From positions 219,031 to 283,030 of the forward strand of contig JBBPIE010000005.1 of assembly GCA_038040485.1 (NCBI GenBank): a stretch of DNA of 64,000 nucleotides. Reading direction: 5' to 3'. Source of the DNA: Onstottus_B arcticum. Its GTDB lineage: Bacteria > Acidobacteriota > Blastocatellia > UBA7656. A program made the position numbers and the translations under genes. The notes below the pieces were generated by a model that worked only from the letters and a program-made list of their open reading frames with translations, was not told the origin of the DNA and made no database searches. Positions 42,819 through 50,524 of the stretch are shown in pieces. Numbering within the stretch: position 1 is the first letter of the stretch; every line of letters starts with the position of its first letter.

Positions 42819-44606
42819 ATGCTCCGCAGAATCACTCTTTCGCTCGTGGCGCTGATCATTTCAAACGCGCACGCCTCACTGCCTGCGGCCGCCCGCCAGC
42901 TCAAAGCAGCGAGCCCCGCTGAAACTGCCTGGGTCGAGAAGACGCTGGCTTCGATGACTCTCGACGAGAAGGTCGGCCAGTTGATCGTTCCGGCAACGAT
43001 CGGGATGTTTCTGAGCCAGGACAGCGACACCTTCAAACAGATTCGCCGGGACATCACCGAGTTTCACGTCGGCGGCTATCACATGCTAGGCGAGGCGAAC
43101 ACGATACACGAACCGGCCGGGGTCGCGCTTCTGATCAATCACCTGCAGGAGCTGTCAAAGCTGCCGTTGATGATCACCGCGGATTTCGAAGGCGGAGTCG
43201 GGCTTCGTTATCTCGGAGCGACGAGGCTCCCGCGAGCGATGGCGATCGGCGCGACTGGAAATCCCGAGATGGCGTTCCAGGCAGGACGAATATGCGCAGA
43301 GGAAGCTCGCGCGATGGGAGTCAACGTCAACTTCTACCCGGTGGTCGACGTGAACAACAACGCGCGCAACCCGATCATCAACATACGGTCCTTTGGCGGC
43401 GACCCTGAACTCGTAGCTCGAATGGCTCGCGCGTACATTCGCGGCTCGCAATCGGCGGGCGTGATGGCGACGGCCAAGCATTTCCCGGGTCACGGGGATA
43501 CTTCAACAGACTCGCATCTGGAGCTTCCGTCGATCGACGTCGATCGCGCGCGGCTGAACAGCATCGAGCTGCCGCCCTTCCGTGCTGCCGTGCAAGAAGG
43601 CGTTGGCGGAGTAATGAGCGCGCACATCGCACTGCCCAGGATCGAACCTGAAAACCTGCCCGCGACGCTTTCACCCAGGATGCTGACCGGCGTATTGCGC
43701 GGCGAGCTCGGCTTCGAGGGAGTAGTGTTCACCGACGCTCTCGACATGCGGGGCATTGCGGCTCATTACCCCGACGGCGAAGCGGCCGTCCGCGCGGTAA
43801 AAGCGGGCGCAGACGTCCTGCTCTATCCACCTAGCGTCGAGCAGGCTTTTGTAGCGGTCAAGCGCGCGGTCCAGTCAGGTGACATCAAAGAGTCGCGAAT
43901 CGATGAATCGATACGCCGCATTCTCTTTGCAAAAGCAAAGCTCGGTCTCGACAAGAACCGTTTCGCCGACCTCAACAAGCTCGATCGGCTGCTCGGCTCA
44001 AGCGACCACCAACGCATCGCGCGAGAGATCATCGAAGCGGGCGTCACGCTTGTGAGAGACAACCGAAACGCGCTGCCGCTCAAGCTCACCGATGACAAGA
44101 AGGTCCTGTTCATCACACTCGTTGACGGCAGCGAAGGCTGGCGCGACGGTGTTCCCGGCCGCGCCTTTCTTGCTGGGCTCGCGGGCAGGCACGCGCGAAC
44201 GACCGATGTTCATGTCAGCGACAAGACCTCGCCCGGCGAGTTCGCGCTGATCAAGAAACTAGCGGCGCTCGCGGACGCAGTTATCGTCAACGGTTTCATC
44301 CGCGTCGCCGCGTACAAAGGCTCGGTTGATCTAAACGAAGGTCAGATCAATCTGTTGAAACATCTGTCCGCGCTCGAGAAGCCGTTCGTGTTTGTGCTCT
44401 ACGGGAGCCCTTACGTTTTCTTGTTCGTTCCCGAGTTACCGACCTACGTGCTCACCTACGAGTACTATCCAGCGGCCGAAGAAGCGGCACTTAAGGCCGT
44501 GCTCGGCGAAATCGAGTTCAAAGGGAAACTGCCGGTCGAACTGCCGGGCTTCTACAAGATCGGCGACTCGGTGGTGAGAACAAAGCCGGTCTCAAGCCCA
44601 CGATAA
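42819..44606 (+). CDS. Exported GH3 glycosidase, beta-N-acetylhexosaminidase (NagZ-like)
   Basis: The protein has 595 residues with a signal peptide (about 1-25). The catalytic TIM barrel spans about 40-370: KHFPGHGDTSTDSH carries the His/Asp pair special to NagZ-type enzymes, and VVFTDALDMRG carries the nucleophile Asp. A second alpha/beta domain follows (VTLVRDNRNALPLKL onward), as in two-domain GH3 enzymes. It removes N-acetylglucosamine from wall or chitin fragments outside the cytoplasm. It is co-transcribed with the sodium symporter upstream. A long hairpin follows the stop after 12 bases. Confidence 0.9.
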   Translation: MLRRITLSLVALIISNAHASLPAAARQLKAASPAETAWVEKTLASMTLDEKVGQLIVPATIGMFLSQDSDTFKQIRRDITEFHVGGYHMLGEANTIHEPAGVALLINHLQELSKLPLMITADFEGGVGLRYLGATRLPRAMAIGATGNPEMAFQAGRICAEEARAMGVNVNFYPVVDVNNNARNPIINIRSFGGDPELVARMARAYIRGSQSAGVMATAKHFPGHGDTSTDSHLELPSIDVDRARLNSIELPPFRAAVQEGVGGVMSAHIALPRIEPENLPATLSPRMLTGVLRGELGFEGVVFTDALDMRGIAAHYPDGEAAVRAVKAGADVLLYPPSVEQAFVAVKRAVQSGDIKESRIDESIRRILFAKAKLGLDKNRFADLNKLDRLLGSSDHQRIAREIIEAGVTLVRDNRNALPLKLTDDKKVLFITLVDGSEGWRDGVPGRAFLAGLAGRHARTTDVHVSDKTSPGEFALIKKLAALADAVIVNGFIRVAAYKGSVDLNEGQINLLKHLSALEKPFVFVLYGSPYVFLFVPELPTYVLTYEYYPAAEEAALKAVLGEIEFKGKLPVELPGFYKIGDSVVRTKPVSSPR

Positions 44607-44618
44607 GTGCAGATCCCC

Positions 44619-44688
44619 GGGAGCGCAGGCATCCTTGCCTGCTGCTTGGCGTTGAGCGAAGGCTTGCAGGCAGGATGCCTGCGCTCCC
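44619..44688. repeat. Long intergenic hairpin
   Basis: GGGAGCGCAGGCATCCTTGC pairs with GCAGGCAGGATGCCTGCGCT and CCC, in arms of about 24 bp around a 23-base loop. It lies between the GH3 gene and the next small gene. It may act as a terminator without a T-run or be a mobile repeat. Confidence 0.8.
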
Positions 44689-44754
44689 AGGCGTTTGCTT
44701 GACCGGCCGGAGGCGCTGGGGCAGGATGACTGAGACGGGTCAAGCGGAGATAGA

Positions 44755-45162
44755 ATGAACCTCGCAATACCTTTTTTGTTGCTGACGATACTGGCGGGCT
44801 CGGCTCAAGATGCGCGCACGAAAGAGAAGCCGGCGCTCGATAAAGAGTTCAAGATCAAGATTGGCCAACAGGTAACGATCAAGAATCTAACCATCAAGTT
44901 CAGCGCCTTGCAAAATGAATCGCGATGTCCGACGGGCGTGCAATGCATCTGGGAGGGAAATGCCGCCATCGTCATCGAAGTGTCGAAGAAAAACCAAAAG
45001 TCCGTGCAGGCGACGCTCAACACCAACACCGCGATCCAGCCAAACCAATTGAGTTACAAGGGATTCAAGGTAGGGCTGTTCGCGTTGAGCCCTCATCCGA
45101 GAATAAATCAAACGAATGACGAAAAAGACTATGAGGCTACGCTGATCGTAACCAAAGAGTGA
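44755..45162 (+). CDS. Small exported protein with CPTGVQCIWEG motif
   Basis: The protein has 135 residues with a signal peptide of about 18. The motif ESRCPTGVQCIWEGNA (about 58-73) recurs in a group of small secreted or lipid-anchored bacterial proteins. Its two Cys residues could form a disulfide. Beta strands before and after (VTIKNLTIKFSAL, YEATLIVTKE) suggest a single small beta sandwich. The function is unknown. It stands between two long hairpins and probably has its own promoter. Confidence 0.7.
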   Translation: MNLAIPFLLLTILAGSAQDARTKEKPALDKEFKIKIGQQVTIKNLTIKFSALQNESRCPTGVQCIWEGNAAIVIEVSKKNQKSVQATLNTNTAIQPNQLSYKGFKVGLFALSPHPRINQTNDEKDYEATLIVTKE

Positions 45163-45185
45163 CTGTCGGCGACACGCTTTCCGTG

Positions 45186-45275
45186 CGAATCCGTCGAATC
45201 AGTGTCATCCGTGGTCTATCAGTCCCCAGTATGTCGATTCGTCCGAAAGCATAGACCACGGATGAAACGGATTCG
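45186..45275. repeat. Long intergenic hairpin
   Basis: CGAATCCGT and TCATCCGTGGTCTAT in the left arm pair with ATAGACCACGGATGA and ACGGATTCG in the right arm. An unpaired stretch interrupts the left arm. The arm sequence (ATCCGTGGTCTAT type) recalls the CACAGATGAA type at 27539. Confidence 0.75.
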
Positions 45276-45377
45276 ACAGATTTACGCAGATTTTTGCTCG
45301 ATTTGATCGCCAACGAAAAGCCTGGTACGAGTCACTAGTTGCTTCGACGTGCTTCCCCGGTCGATAATCCGTCATCA

Positions 45378-45791
45378 ATGGCAACCTACGAAGAAACAGA
45401 CGATGCGAGAATCTTTACGCTGAGCGAAGCGCGGAGCCTTTTGCCAAGGCTTCGAAAACTCGTGGCTCGCGTCGTCCGCGAGCGCGAGACGTTGCTCGAT
45501 ATGAGGATGGAGATCGACCGCGCAAGGGAGAAAGCCGAGTTTGGTGGCGGCAGCCCAAGCGGGCCGGCTTACCTGAAGCACTTGATCGCGTTCAGCGAAG
45601 GCGTCCAGGAGATCGAATTCGTTGGCGTGCACGTCAAAGACTTTCGCACCGGACTGGTGGATTTTCCTTACGAGCGCGACGGCCGAATCATTTATTTGTG
45701 TTGGAGGCTCGACGAAGACGACATCGGCTGGTGGCACGAAACGGACTCCGGATTCGCAGGACGGCAGCCGCTTGCGGAAGACTTCGACTGA
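45378..45791 (+). CDS. DUF2203 protein
   Basis: The protein has 137 residues from the ATG at 45378. An upstream TTG would add 13 residues of poor quality. The family pattern is clear: RIFTLSEARSLLPRLRKLV, a helical hairpin, EFVGVHVKDFRTGLVDFP, RIIYLCWRLDEDDIGWWHE. These small cytoplasmic proteins are widespread and have no known function. The TRP-rich end WRLDEDDIGWWHE is the most conserved part. It ends 103 bases before the convergent tatA gene. Confidence 0.85.
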   Translation: MATYEETDDARIFTLSEARSLLPRLRKLVARVVRERETLLDMRMEIDRAREKAEFGGGSPSGPAYLKHLIAFSEGVQEIEFVGVHVKDFRTGLVDFPYERDGRIIYLCWRLDEDDIGWWHETDSGFAGRQPLAEDFD

Positions 45792-45894
45792 CGACACAGC
45801 GGCCCGCAGATATCTGTGCAAGATACTTGTTCGGATGATTTAGTGGCAAGCGCGAAAGTAGAAGGCCAAAGAGGGGAGAAACCGGGGAGAGACT

Positions 45895-46107
45895 TCAGAC
45901 TGTCCGTCTTGGCTCTTCTCTGGGTTCGCGATCGTCGCGATACCTGCGATCCTCGAGTTCCGCCGGCTCGTCACTGCGCATCCCGGCCTTGAAGTTGCGG
46001 ATTCCTTCGCCGAGTCCTTTTGCAAGTTCCGGTATGCGCCGCGCGCCGAACAGCACTACGATGATCAGCAAGATTATTAGTATTTCAGGCATTCCAAGTC
46101 CCATCAT
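45895..46107 (-). CDS. tatA: Sec-independent protein translocase subunit TatA/E
   Basis: The protein has 70 residues. One membrane helix (ILIILLIIVVLFGARRIPEL) includes the FGxxRxPEL hinge, followed by the amphipathic helix AKGLGEGIRNFKAGM and an acidic and basic tail. TatA forms the pore that exports folded proteins with twin-arginine signals. TatB and TatC are not nearby, as is common for scattered tat genes. ATGATG offers two adjacent starts, with AAGGAGTAG upstream. Confidence 0.93.
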   Translation of the reverse strand: MMGLGMPEILIILLIIVVLFGARRIPELAKGLGEGIRNFKAGMRSDEPAELEDRRYRDDREPREEPRRTV

Positions 46108-46195
46108 CTCTGCTACTCCTTAGATCGGCTTCAAGCTGTCCTGATTGTAGACTTCACCCCATCGAGTGTCAAACACAAAGGCTTCGGGCCATTTC

Positions 46196-46224
46196 TTGCT
46201 TTTGAGAATGCGAGCGGCTATTAT
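46196..46224 (+). promoter_or_regulatory. Promoter of the FHA-domain gene
   Basis: TTGCTT and TATTAT are spaced by exactly 17 bases. They lie about 120 bases before the ATG of the double-FHA gene, in the 238-base space that follows the divergent tatA start. Confidence 0.4.
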
Positions 46225-46345
46225 GGTCTCCGCTCAGCGGCCTCATTTCTAAGTCAAATTTCGATGTAGTCGTTTGCATCGCGCCGCGGCGGACACCTGG
46301 GTCACCGGACAATCGATCGGACAGCGGAGAAATCAAACATCACGT

Positions 46346-49009
46346 ATGACGAGTGAGTGCCCTAAGTGCAAGTCGCCGGTAGCGCGCGAAGGTCAGCGCT
46401 TCTGTTACCGCTGCGGGCACGAGTTGCCCGTAGCCGAAGCGCCGGAATCGCAACCTGCGAGCGGGACGCCCGTGCCCCCAGGCACGCCCACTGTCCAAGG
46501 GCCGGCCAACCCTGCACCGCCATCAAGCGCTGACGAGAAACCAAGCCCGTTAGAACGTCTGCAAAAGCCGGCTGGCGCGGACGACTCACTGACGACGCCT
46601 CAACCAGGAGGCGCCACCGAGGTGCTCAAAGCGGAAACCAGGGAAGTGATCGTCGACACGTCTCCGAATGACGCCGCTCCCGGGCCGGACGCAGTATTGA
46701 GGATACTGCTGCCGACCGGCGATTTGTTCGATCGCGACCTGTTTCACGTGGACATCCAGCTCGGCAAGGGTCCCCGAAACGACATCGTGATTGCCGACCC
46801 CGCTGTTTCATCCGCCCACGCCATCATCAGTTACGCGAACGGCAACTACTCAATACGGGACCTCGGAAGCCGCAACGGGACAAACGTCGACAGCGAGCGC
46901 TTAACCGAACCACGCGTGCTCCAGCACGGCGACGTCATCGGCATGGGACTCTCGAAGCTGACCTTCCGCCTGACCGCGCACGACCGCACCGCTGCGGTCC
47001 TCGAGGCTCTTGCTGTGCCTGCGCCTCCGCCGCTCACCGAGGAGTCGCTGGCTCACGCTGTCGTTTCGGCGGGTTTGGCAAAGCAGGAGGACGTCGATCG
47101 CATTCGCGCCGAGGCGAAGGACCGAAGGCTTGCTCGCGCGCTCGTGGAAAAGGGCCTCGCAACTGACGGCGCCTTGCGCGACTTGATGAGTAGCACGTTT
47201 CAAATCCCCTCGATTGACCTGGAAGCTGCACAACCGGATGAAGTGATCGCCTCCAGGCTACCGGCTCAGCTTGCTCGAGACCACCAGCTACTTGCGACCG
47301 GCGAAGAAAACGGCAGCACAATCCTGGCAGTCGCGGATCCGACCGACACCGCCGCGATCGAAGAAGCGGAGCGTCTGCTTGGCGGGAAGGTATCGATCAG
47401 ACTCGCAACTGCTTCGCAGATCGCGACGCTCATAGAACGTCAGTACGCTCCAAAGCTGGTAGGCGTCCTGCCGTCGGGTGACAACCTCGAATACCCGATC
47501 ACCCAATACGAGACGAATATCGGGAAGGCCGCTCACAACCACATCGTGCTAACCGATCCGACCGTCAGCACCGCTCACGCGATCCTGATCGCTCGCGAAA
47601 GCGTCTACAGCCTCGCGGACATGGGAAGCCGCAACGGGACATTCGTCAATGGCGAGCGCCTGGCCACACACGCGCACGTGCTTCGGCACGGCGACACCAT
47701 CCAACTCGGTCAGACCCTGCTCACCTTTAAGAACCCGAATGAGACGGCTGGCAACGTGACGGCGGTCCTCTCGCCTGAAGCGCTTGCTGAAATCAGAAAG
47801 CGCGCCGCAGTTTCGACCGGCGAGCGGCCCGCTGAGGATAGTGCTGCCGGAGCGCCCGCGGCGGCGGCTGCCGCAAGTGACCCAACGGCGGCTGGCTCTG
47901 AAGCCGGCTCTAGCGGGGAACCCGAGAGCGAAGCCGAGAAGAAGAAAAAGAAAAAGAAAAAAGGGAAAGACGAGCGCATGCGTGCGGCCTACGTCAGTGC
48001 GGTTAGCCGCGTTCTGGCGCAAGTTATCGCGGTGCTCATGTCGGTTGGGCTTGCCCTCTATTTGGTACGCAGCGGCTCATCACCGGACAAGCCCGTGCTT
48101 GAAACCACCTCTAAGGGCAAAGCCAAGCTCAAGATCGCGTCGCCCGGAGCGGGCATTGCGTTTGACGGTGGAGTCTTCGAGGCGTCCGGCGTTGTTCAAG
48201 TCCCGGGCTCCGACGGCATTTACTTCATTGACGACAGCCGCCCAGGCGAAGTCTTGTGGATGGCCCTCGATGATTCGGGCCGTCAATCAGGGCCGATCAA
48301 GCCAATCGAACTCGGCACATCGGTTGCCGACCCCGAGGGCTTCGCTTACGGCGGGTCGTTCTTCTACGTTGTGGGTTCCCAGTCGCACGTTGAACCGGCT
48401 GAGCGGAATGCGCTCGTGCGATTCGCCCTTGACCCGATTAACAAGACATTGTTAGGTCAAGCCGATGTGATGAGCAGCCTTCGTGACTATCTGGTCGAAA
48501 ACGTGCCCGAGCTTAAGGCCGTGGCCGACCTAAAAGGAAATGCGGGCGGCGTTGACGTCGAAGGCATCGCGTATGATCCAGTGAGCGATCGGCTGATGCT
48601 CGGGTTGCGATCCCCGCTCGCGAATGGGAAAGCGCTTATCGTGCCGATCAAGCTTCGGGACCCGCGAGGTTCTTTTACAACTGATAACGTTCTGCCACCG
48701 GGCGCGGCGATTCAAGTGCAACTCGGCGGGCTCGGTATTCGCGATATCGAGTTCGATGCACGCTCGAACATGTACTTCATCATCGCCGGCGCGACATCTC
48801 ACGGCGAGACCCCGACGTTCTCGCTTTTCGAATGGAACGGCGGAACTGACCAGTCAAACGCCGACTCAACTCCGCGAGAAGTAACGAAGCTGGACGGCAA
48901 GATGAAACCTGAAGGCGTCACCCACGTGAAGATGGCCGGCAAGGATTTCATTTTCGTCGTCGGCGACGGCAGCAGCTACATGAAGATCGACTACTCCGAA
49001 GCTCCGTAG
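46346..49009 (+). CDS. Membrane protein with zinc ribbon, FHA, MshEN, FHA and DUF3616-like domains
   Basis: The protein has 887 residues from the ATG at 46346, where the zinc ribbon begins. An upstream TTG would add 24. The order is: zinc ribbon (Cys5, 8, 20, 23), Pro-rich linker, FHA1 (about 120-210, DLGSRNGTNVDSERL), a GspE N-terminal/MshEN-like domain (about 232-369, the kind that binds cyclic di-GMP), FHA2 (about 372-465, DMGSRNGTFVNGERL), Ala-rich linker, a run of lysines (about 531-542), one membrane helix (about 555-575), and a periplasmic DUF3616-like part (GVDVEGIAYDPVSDRLMLGLR). FHA domains bind phosphothreonine. The protein appears to link an outside sensor-like domain to inside phospho- and nucleotide-binding domains. 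This role is inferred. Confidence 0.8.
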   Translation: MTSECPKCKSPVAREGQRFCYRCGHELPVAEAPESQPASGTPVPPGTPTVQGPANPAPPSSADEKPSPLERLQKPAGADDSLTTPQPGGATEVLKAETREVIVDTSPNDAAPGPDAVLRILLPTGDLFDRDLFHVDIQLGKGPRNDIVIADPAVSSAHAIISYANGNYSIRDLGSRNGTNVDSERLTEPRVLQHGDVIGMGLSKLTFRLTAHDRTAAVLEALAVPAPPPLTEESLAHAVVSAGLAKQEDVDRIRAEAKDRRLARALVEKGLATDGALRDLMSSTFQIPSIDLEAAQPDEVIASRLPAQLARDHQLLATGEENGSTILAVADPTDTAAIEEAERLLGGKVSIRLATASQIATLIERQYAPKLVGVLPSGDNLEYPITQYETNIGKAAHNHIVLTDPTVSTAHAILIARESVYSLADMGSRNGTFVNGERLATHAHVLRHGDTIQLGQTLLTFKNPNETAGNVTAVLSPEALAEIRKRAAVSTGERPAEDSAAGAPAAAAAASDPTAAGSEAGSSGEPESEAEKKKKKKKKGKDERMRAAYVSAVSRVLAQVIAVLMSVGLALYLVRSGSSPDKPVLETTSKGKAKLKIASPGAGIAFDGGVFEASGVVQVPGSDGIYFIDDSRPGEVLWMALDDSGRQSGPIKPIELGTSVADPEGFAYGGSFFYVVGSQSHVEPAERNALVRFALDPINKTLLGQADVMSSLRDYLVENVPELKAVADLKGNAGGVDVEGIAYDPVSDRLMLGLRSPLANGKALIVPIKLRDPRGSFTTDNVLPPGAAIQVQLGGLGIRDIEFDARSNMYFIIAGATSHGETPTFSLFEWNGGTDQSNADSTPREVTKLDGKMKPEGVTHVKMAGKDFIFVVGDGSSYMKIDYSEAP

Positions 49010-49258
49010 CTGCCGGTCCGTCGCGCAACACACCCCAGCCCTCCGAACCCCTAAAAAGTCTTGCAGCAGAAGCGTTTCCTGTACTAAGATCGTGCGCGTC
49101 CCCTTCAAAGGTAACCCTCGGTAGCCAGATTCCAGCGGTCGTTTGTGCGGTTCAGTGCCCTTCGTGTCCTGTAGTGATTGGACTGCGCAGCGTTGCGTTC
49201 GAGGTCTGAACCGAATCGCAGGAACCAACAGTGGGAACTATCGCAGACGAGGAAATCG

Positions 49259-50449
49259 ATGTCCGAAGTCATTGCGGCGCCGTCAAGCCCGACTTGGAAT
49301 AGAACGGCGAGGATTCTCATCATCGACGATGAGCCCAGCGTTTTGTCCGTGCTCTATGCGCTGCTCGGCGGCCAACACGAGTGCAAGACTGCTGCAAGCG
49401 CCAACGAGGCGCTCGAGTATCTCCGCACTGAAACATACGACCTCGTGCTCTCGGACATCATGATGCCCGGGATGAGCGGGCTCGAACTGCTTCAGGAAAT
49501 CACCCGGCAGTGCAGGGATACGGTGGTCATCCTAATCTCCGGAAACCTCAACATACAAAGCGCGATCGGAGCGATGAGATACGGCGCTTTCGACTACGTG
49601 ACAAAGCCGTTCAACCTCTCGGATGTTGAGACAGCAGTCGCGCGCGCGCTCCGGCACCAATCGCTGCTCAAGGCGAATCTGCAGTACGAGCAACATCTGG
49701 AAGAGCTCGTCGGTGTGCGAACGAACGAGTTGAGCATCGCAAACGTCAATCTTAACTCGACCCTCGAAAAGCTGTACATGAACTATCGCGCGACGTTGCG
49801 GGCGCTCGCCGCCGCGCTTGAAGCTCGAGACGTGGAGACCAAGGGCCACTCCGATCGCGTAGTCGGTTACTGCCTCAGGCTCGGTAAGGAAGTCGGATTG
49901 CGGGACCGCGAGCTGATCACGCTCGAGCACGGAGCGCTACTGCACGACATCGGAAAGATCGGCGTCCCGGATGCGATTCTGCTCAAGCGCGGGGCGCTCA
50001 CGGAAGACGAATGGAACTATATGCGCCGGCACGTCGACTACGGGGCCCAGATACTACGGGGGATTGACTTCCTTGAAGGAGCCGCGCAGATCGTGGCCGA
50101 GCATCACGAACGGTACGATGGCAGCGGTTATCCTCACCGGTTGGAAGGCCCCACAATCTGCCTGGGCGCGCGGATCTTTGCTGTTGCGGACGCGGTCGAC
50201 GCGATGACTTCGGACAGGCCGTACCGGGCTGCCCGCTCGTTCGACGACGCAGCCGATGAGTTGATTCGTTGCGCCGGCGCTCATTTCGATCCTGCCATCG
50301 TCGAAGCTTTTACGCGCGTGCCCATCGACTCCTGGCGAGAGATGCGAGAGCTGGCAATCGAGCCCGGGCTGGCAATGAAGGACTACAACAGCGGGCGCGA
50401 GATTCGCTACTCGCTGCTGACAATGACCGGCGATCGCGCAGCCGGCTAA
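49259..50449 (+). CDS. Response regulator with HD-GYP phosphodiesterase domain
   Basis: The protein has 396 residues from the ATG at 49259, which follows GAGG. Residues about 17-130 form a receiver domain with phospho-acceptor Asp66 (LVLSDIMMPGMSG) and the Lys in VTKPFN. A coiled linker leads to an HD-GYP domain with His229-Asp230 (LLHDIGKIGVPD) and HHERYDGSGYP. HD-GYP enzymes break down cyclic di-GMP. The large histidine kinase gene follows after 75 bases, so the two probably form a two-component pair. The preceding FHA protein has a candidate cyclic di-GMP binding domain. Confidence 0.93.
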   Translation: MSEVIAAPSSPTWNRTARILIIDDEPSVLSVLYALLGGQHECKTAASANEALEYLRTETYDLVLSDIMMPGMSGLELLQEITRQCRDTVVILISGNLNIQSAIGAMRYGAFDYVTKPFNLSDVETAVARALRHQSLLKANLQYEQHLEELVGVRTNELSIANVNLNSTLEKLYMNYRATLRALAAALEARDVETKGHSDRVVGYCLRLGKEVGLRDRELITLEHGALLHDIGKIGVPDAILLKRGALTEDEWNYMRRHVDYGAQILRGIDFLEGAAQIVAEHHERYDGSGYPHRLEGPTICLGARIFAVADAVDAMTSDRPYRAARSFDDAADELIRCAGAHFDPAIVEAFTRVPIDSWREMRELAIEPGLAMKDYNSGREIRYSLLTMTGDRAAG

Positions 50450-50524
50450 CGAAGGGCGCGGTCCGCGGCGCGTCTGGCGATCAAGCGCGCCTGAGAGACC
50501 GGTTTCTAGCGGCTTCGGGAATAC

